Source: Steromphala cineraria (lineage: Eukaryota; Mollusca; Gastropoda; Trochida; Trochidae). From it: a stretch of 64,000 nt of DNA. The stretch covers positions 55,748,747 to 55,812,746 of the forward strand of contig OU744721.1 in the NCBI GenBank assembly GCA_916613615.1, written 5' to 3'. Shown here piece after piece: positions 60,035 through 64,000 of the stretch. The position numbers and the translations under genes are program-made. How positions within the stretch are numbered: position 1 is the stretch's first letter; every line of letters starts with the position of its first letter. The notes beneath the pieces are model-generated. The model worked only from the letters and a program-made list of their open reading frames with translations. It had not been told where the DNA came from and searched no databases.

Positions 60035-60794
60035 TATATAATATATTATAATACTTAACATTACAATGATTAAAACATTGTTTCTTTTATAACAAAATCC
60101 ATCCCTCCATAGTCGGCAACATATAAAGCTATGTTGAGTTTCGTATCCTGAAATCACAATAAAAGTCAATAATACAAATAGGATAAACCATAAATAGTTT
60201 ACGAAAAGCAAAAAAGACAAACTGACAACTAAACGTAACATGTAAATTATTATGTAAATTATCACTCCTACGAAATCACCTCCTACGAACACGATCCTCC
60301 TACGAAATCACTGGCACCCATTTAATAAAATATGCTACCGTCAGCCCGCCGTTAGAAATTATGTCAGCTTCAAATAAGTTTCGAAACGCTTATATAACCT
60401 AATACAAAATTTAGAAATGCACTTAAAAATCGCTTTCATATGATGTGACATATTTATATTCAAATTTGAACGAAATCGTTTCTGAAATAAAGATTTTGTA
60501 TTAGATGAAGAAATCATTTTTTTGTAATATAGATATCAGCTATTCGAACCTCGGTGTTTCAAAACTACTACTTCTTTCATACCATCAAGTATCTTCCTTT
60601 TAAACTTGTTTATGTTGTTAAGTTATGCGTGTTGTGATTGTCATCATAAGGTGCTAACAAATTAATAAGTAGATTTACGGAATATCTTCACAAAGATTAT
60701 ACTTATTTTGCAAAACAAACCCTCTGTAGCCCCGTTTGAACGGCGATCGTTTGCATATTAATGTATTTTTTCATACATTTAATGCATATCTTTA

Positions 60795-61515
60795 ATTTAC
60801 TACCATAAGCAATATTGCATGTGTGTAAATTTATATGTATATATTTACTATCATTAGCAATATTGCATATATATAACATGTATATGTATATCTTTACTAC
60901 CATAAGCAATATTGCATATTTATTAAGTTTGTATGTATATCTTTTATTTATTTCTATAAGCAATATTGAATGTGTGTCAAGTTTGTATATCTTTAATTGA
61001 CTACCATAAGCAATATTGCATATGTGTAAATTTTTTATGTACATGTATATCTTTACTACCATTAGCAATATTGCATATTTGTAAAGTTTGTATGCATATC
61101 TTTAATTTAATACCATAAACAATATTGCATGTGTGTAAAATTTATATGTATATCTTTACCACCATTAGCAATATTGCATATGTGTAAATTTTGTATGTAT
61201 ATATTTACTACCATTAGCAATATTGCATACCCAGTATTTGTAAAGTTTGTATGCATATCGTTAAATTTACTACAATTAGCAATATTGCATATTTGTAAAG
61301 TTTGCATGCATATGGTTAAATTTACTACCATTAGCAATATTGCATATTTGTAAAGTTTGTATGCATATCTTTAATTTACTACCATAAGCAATATTGCATG
61401 TGTGTTAAGTTTGTATATCTTAAATTTGACAACCATTGGCAATATTGCATATGTGTAAATTTTGTATGTACATATACATATATATATCTGTTACCATTGG
61501 TAATATTGTATGTGT
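60795..61515. repeat. A+T-rich tandem array, about 14 units averaging 53 bp
   Basis: The core ACCATAAGCAATATTGCATA, then TGTGTAAATTTTGTATGTAT and ATCTTTACT, recurs every 48-62 bp. Core positions run from 60808 to about 61500. Small open frames on both strands here are products of the repeat. Confidence 0.92.
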
Positions 61516-63432
61516 GTATTGTAAGTTTGTGGTATATACAAGTCAACATATAAGGTGAAAAGAACAAAGTTTTATTGCATAGTTTATTGTCCTATTTTGG
61601 ATGTATTGACTAAATCAATACACACAAATATATTTTATCATGTTGCATAATCAGTTCCTCTTTCCTCACGATGTTAATCAAGGCCGGAAAATATTATAAT
61701 CAGATATTAAAATTTCATTTCAAGTATAAAGCCTTCTTTCTAAATAGTATTACATAAAGAAAAACTCTTCTTTGTTATAAACTTCAAGCCTAAAATTAGA
61801 TAGTGACTTTTGATCAAGTATTTATAACATGCATATTGAAATCTGATATGATGCATATCATGCATCTATTGACATTTGAACATAAGAGTATTCAATATAT
61901 TCATTTATGCATACTGATAAGGATATTCAGAATTTGAATGTTTGCATAAGCAGTTTTGGAAGTTATTAAACAAACAGTAGAAGGTATCAATGGTTTTTAT
62001 TGATCATGGGTATTGACAATAAAGAACTCATTATCATAAATGAAATGTAGGTAAAACATAAGTAAACAATAAATAGTAGTAGTAGGCTGTTTGTATAGCG
62101 CTGGTTCCACAGCACATGACCATGCTCAAAGCGCTTAAATATGTGCATGTGAAGCGCAGTTGTGAAGTCCCCTGCCGAACTTTTAATCAAATCTCATTAA
62201 TTAAGTCTTATTTGCCAAGACATTCAAAACAGATATTTTTTTAAAAAGAAGAAATAATTCAATTAGTCAATAATTAACTCTACATCCTCTATATAGTAGA
62301 GTTTATTATATTACATTAGTTATGTTATTGATGTAGGTAGGTTTTACCTACATTTTATCTATAACTGGTTTGTGCTTTGACGTGACATGTTACTTGGCAG
62401 TAAACAGATGATATTTCAATCCCATCATTCATTCATAATTAACAATTTCAAACGTTCAAGGATAGAACTGGTATTGGTGAAAAATTACTAACATAAATTT
62501 GCATTGATCTTTCGGCAATCTTTAATTGATTTGTACTGATCATGATTTGTGCATTGATCACACCTAGATCGTACCTAGATGATTTTATTATACATAAACA
62601 GTCAACAATGACTCATCAACAAGGAAATAGTTCAAGCAGACATAAAAATACTGTCAACTAGAAATTGTAAAACAACATTAATGAATAATGAATTCTTTAG
62701 TAATTGTTAACACCATCAATGATAGTTTCAAGTAAGAACATGAAAAGAAGTATTGAAACAATATGTTCAAACATTTTAACAAATAAACCTAAAAACAAAT
62801 GCCATTGATCACATTATAAACTTCACAACAGATAAATAAAGTAAAAACAAACAAAACGACTTGATCAATTGAATCACAATAACCATATTTTCATACGGAT
62901 AAATAATCATAATTTTCATTCACGTTAATTTCAGGATTAAAAAAGAAACAAATTGATAACTTGATTATTTGAAGTAAAGTTTTTGAGAATTTATGCCTAT
63001 TTAAGACAAGCATGGCAGAATAAGTTTATACACCTTATAGAAGTGTTAAAAAAAGATGGAACACCTATTTTTTGTAGTCGAAGAAACAAATAATGAAGAA
63101 AATTTATATTACTATGGAATTATGTTCTTCTAATGTTGTCGTTTACTGAAATAAGCTGAAATTTAAGAGTTTTTAATGACAATTAGCAATAAATTACAAG
63201 GAAATAATAACATAAAACCTGACTAATAGTATATTCTAAACAGAAGATTCAATCATTTCCAAGCTCAAATGACTCAAAGCGTTCACACTAAAATGGCTTA
63301 ATGTACCTTTGCTTGGAAGGTGACATTTTTTATGTTACTCATAGTTATTTGGCTGAGTAACTACTCTCTGAAGAAATCATATTTTTCAAAAAGTAATATA
63401 TACTTATTGAATACTTAAATCTAACCATCCCA
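61516..63432. other. A+T-rich sequence, possibly including the 3' UTR of the right-hand gene
   Basis: No frame or domain recognised. 62085-62150 contains TTTGTATAGCGCTGGTTCCA and GCTCAAAGCGCTTAAATA, a short motif that looks like a dispersed repeat. Confidence 0.4.
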
Positions 63433-63669
63433 TTAAAGGGGCAGGCACACTTTTTGAAAAAATTTCAGATTTTCCCCCCAAAATATTACCTTAAGCCAAA
63501 TGTATTACAATTAGACAGGCAAACTTCTCGTCACTCAACACTTTTGCTTGCGGCCATTTTTGTGTGAACACCTTTTATTAGATGATGCTTATCCAAACAA
63601 TGCAATTTCCTTCGTATTAATTAAGAGCAATCTCTCTACCAAAAATTAAATGAGCTACTGCCCCTTTAA
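63433..63669 (+). mobile_element. TTAA MITE family 1, short divergent variant
   Basis: A 237-bp form runs from TTAAAGGGGCAGGCACAC to GAGCTACTGCCCCTTTAA. The only well-conserved interior is GCGGCCATTTTTGTGTGAAC. It lies in the probable 3' UTR of the gene at the right edge. Confidence 0.75.
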
Positions 63670-63799
63670 GGATCCAAATGTTCTTTCACCTCTACACAAA
63701 AACCTTGATCAGCAAGTAAGTTCATTACTGCCTATAAACTCTAAATAATAATATTATTCTAATTAGTCTACTACAAAATAATCATGAAATACAAAAACA

Positions 63800-64000
63800 T
63801 TAGTCCCCACATTTCTGCATATGGCTATAAAAACTATTTTCATCATGAAAGTCATTTCTCAAACAATGATGACACTGAAACTGTTCCTCTTCCGATGACC
63901 TTTGACCTAATTTGGATAAACAAGGGTTGCTGAAGTGTTTAGGATGACCTTTGGAGTCACTATCAGTTGTTAAGCCGGTATCTTTTCCTCCCTTTTGCCA
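63800..64000 (-). CDS. C-terminal exon of an unidentified protein ending in a C2HC zinc-finger-like motif (partial, runs off the window)
   Basis: The minus strand is open without a stop from the window edge (64000) to TAA at 63802-63800, giving 66 residues. A Ser/Gly/Lys-rich, probably disordered stretch is followed by SSEEEQFQCHHCLRNDF and SHMQKCGD. The cysteines and histidine form C-x2-C-x13-H-x3-C, four residues from the C-terminus. A terminal C2HC finger resembles the ubiquitin-binding fingers of the NEMO/optineurin/TAX1BP1 type, but the spacing is one longer than NEMO's and I do not recognise the protein. Composition is more complex than the flanking A+T-rich DNA, which supports real coding sequence. 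Its 3' UTR would run to lower coordinates and would contain the MITE at 63433-63669. Confidence 0.6.
   Translation of the reverse strand, partial: WQKGGKDTGLTTDSDSKGHPKHFSNPCLSKLGQRSSEEEQFQCHHCLRNDFHDENSFYSHMQKCGD

Noticed and set aside
60000..60060. TATATTATATATAATATATA palindrome as an origin or regulatory site
   Set aside because: Simple A+T palindromes are expected in DNA of this composition.

Overview
This is a eukaryotic, strongly A+T-rich (my estimate is about two-thirds A+T), gene-poor window. The repeats (short inverted-repeat elements, tRNA-derived SINEs, GTGA-tailed repeats, and elements with 5'-AGCTCATC ends plus GACG microsatellites) suggest a mollusc, probably a bivalve or gastropod. 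The species cannot be fixed from the sequence. There is no bacterial, CRISPR, rRNA or intact tRNA signal.

One complete gene can be assembled by hand from four spliced exons on the minus strand (54116 down to 39521). It is a secreted-type group XII phospholipase A2 (PLA2G12A-like) of 186 codons with a signal peptide, the CCxxHDxCY active-site motif and a C-terminal HDEL. A CCAAT box and an ETS-type site lie just upstream. Its introns (5.5, 6.6 and 1.9 kb) are full of mobile elements. Unusually, the 3' edges of exons 2, 3 and 4 each abut or merge into a repeat, and two of the arrays appear to have been copied from the gene's own exon boundary. A second gene enters from the right edge: 63800-64000, minus strand, encodes the last 66 residues of an unidentified protein ending in a C2HC zinc-finger-like motif. 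A weaker candidate exon lies at 59762-60034 (+).

Layout. 1-27000: no gene seen; a large diverged direct duplication. The contiguous block 1-5780 matches, in the same order and orientation, three separated blocks at 7394-8428, 11541-15147 and 22317-27000. A 37-bp minisatellite lies inside both copies. 27000-39500: intergenic DNA with SINEs and MITEs. 38300-39540: tandem repeats leading into the PLA2 stop codon. 39521-54116: the PLA2G12 gene, with a 64-68-bp array in intron 3, two adjacent array-bearing elements in intron 2 (146-bp and about 145-bp monomers), and a 2.57-kb foldback element in intron 1. 54470-55400: a 5'-truncated, frameshifted non-LTR retrotransposon end. 55400-64000: MITEs, an A+T-rich 14-copy array, and the 3' end of the next gene.

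At least three MITE families are shared across the window: TTAA-ended elements starting TTAAAGGGGCAG (nine or more copies), elements starting CATTCTCTCCCCACAGAGGC (eight copies or fragments), and TTAAAGAGCC-ended elements. I saw no new multi-gene system. The most interesting material is the relation between the PLA2G12 exon ends and the tandem arrays. All similarities were judged by eye, and no search or alignment program was run.
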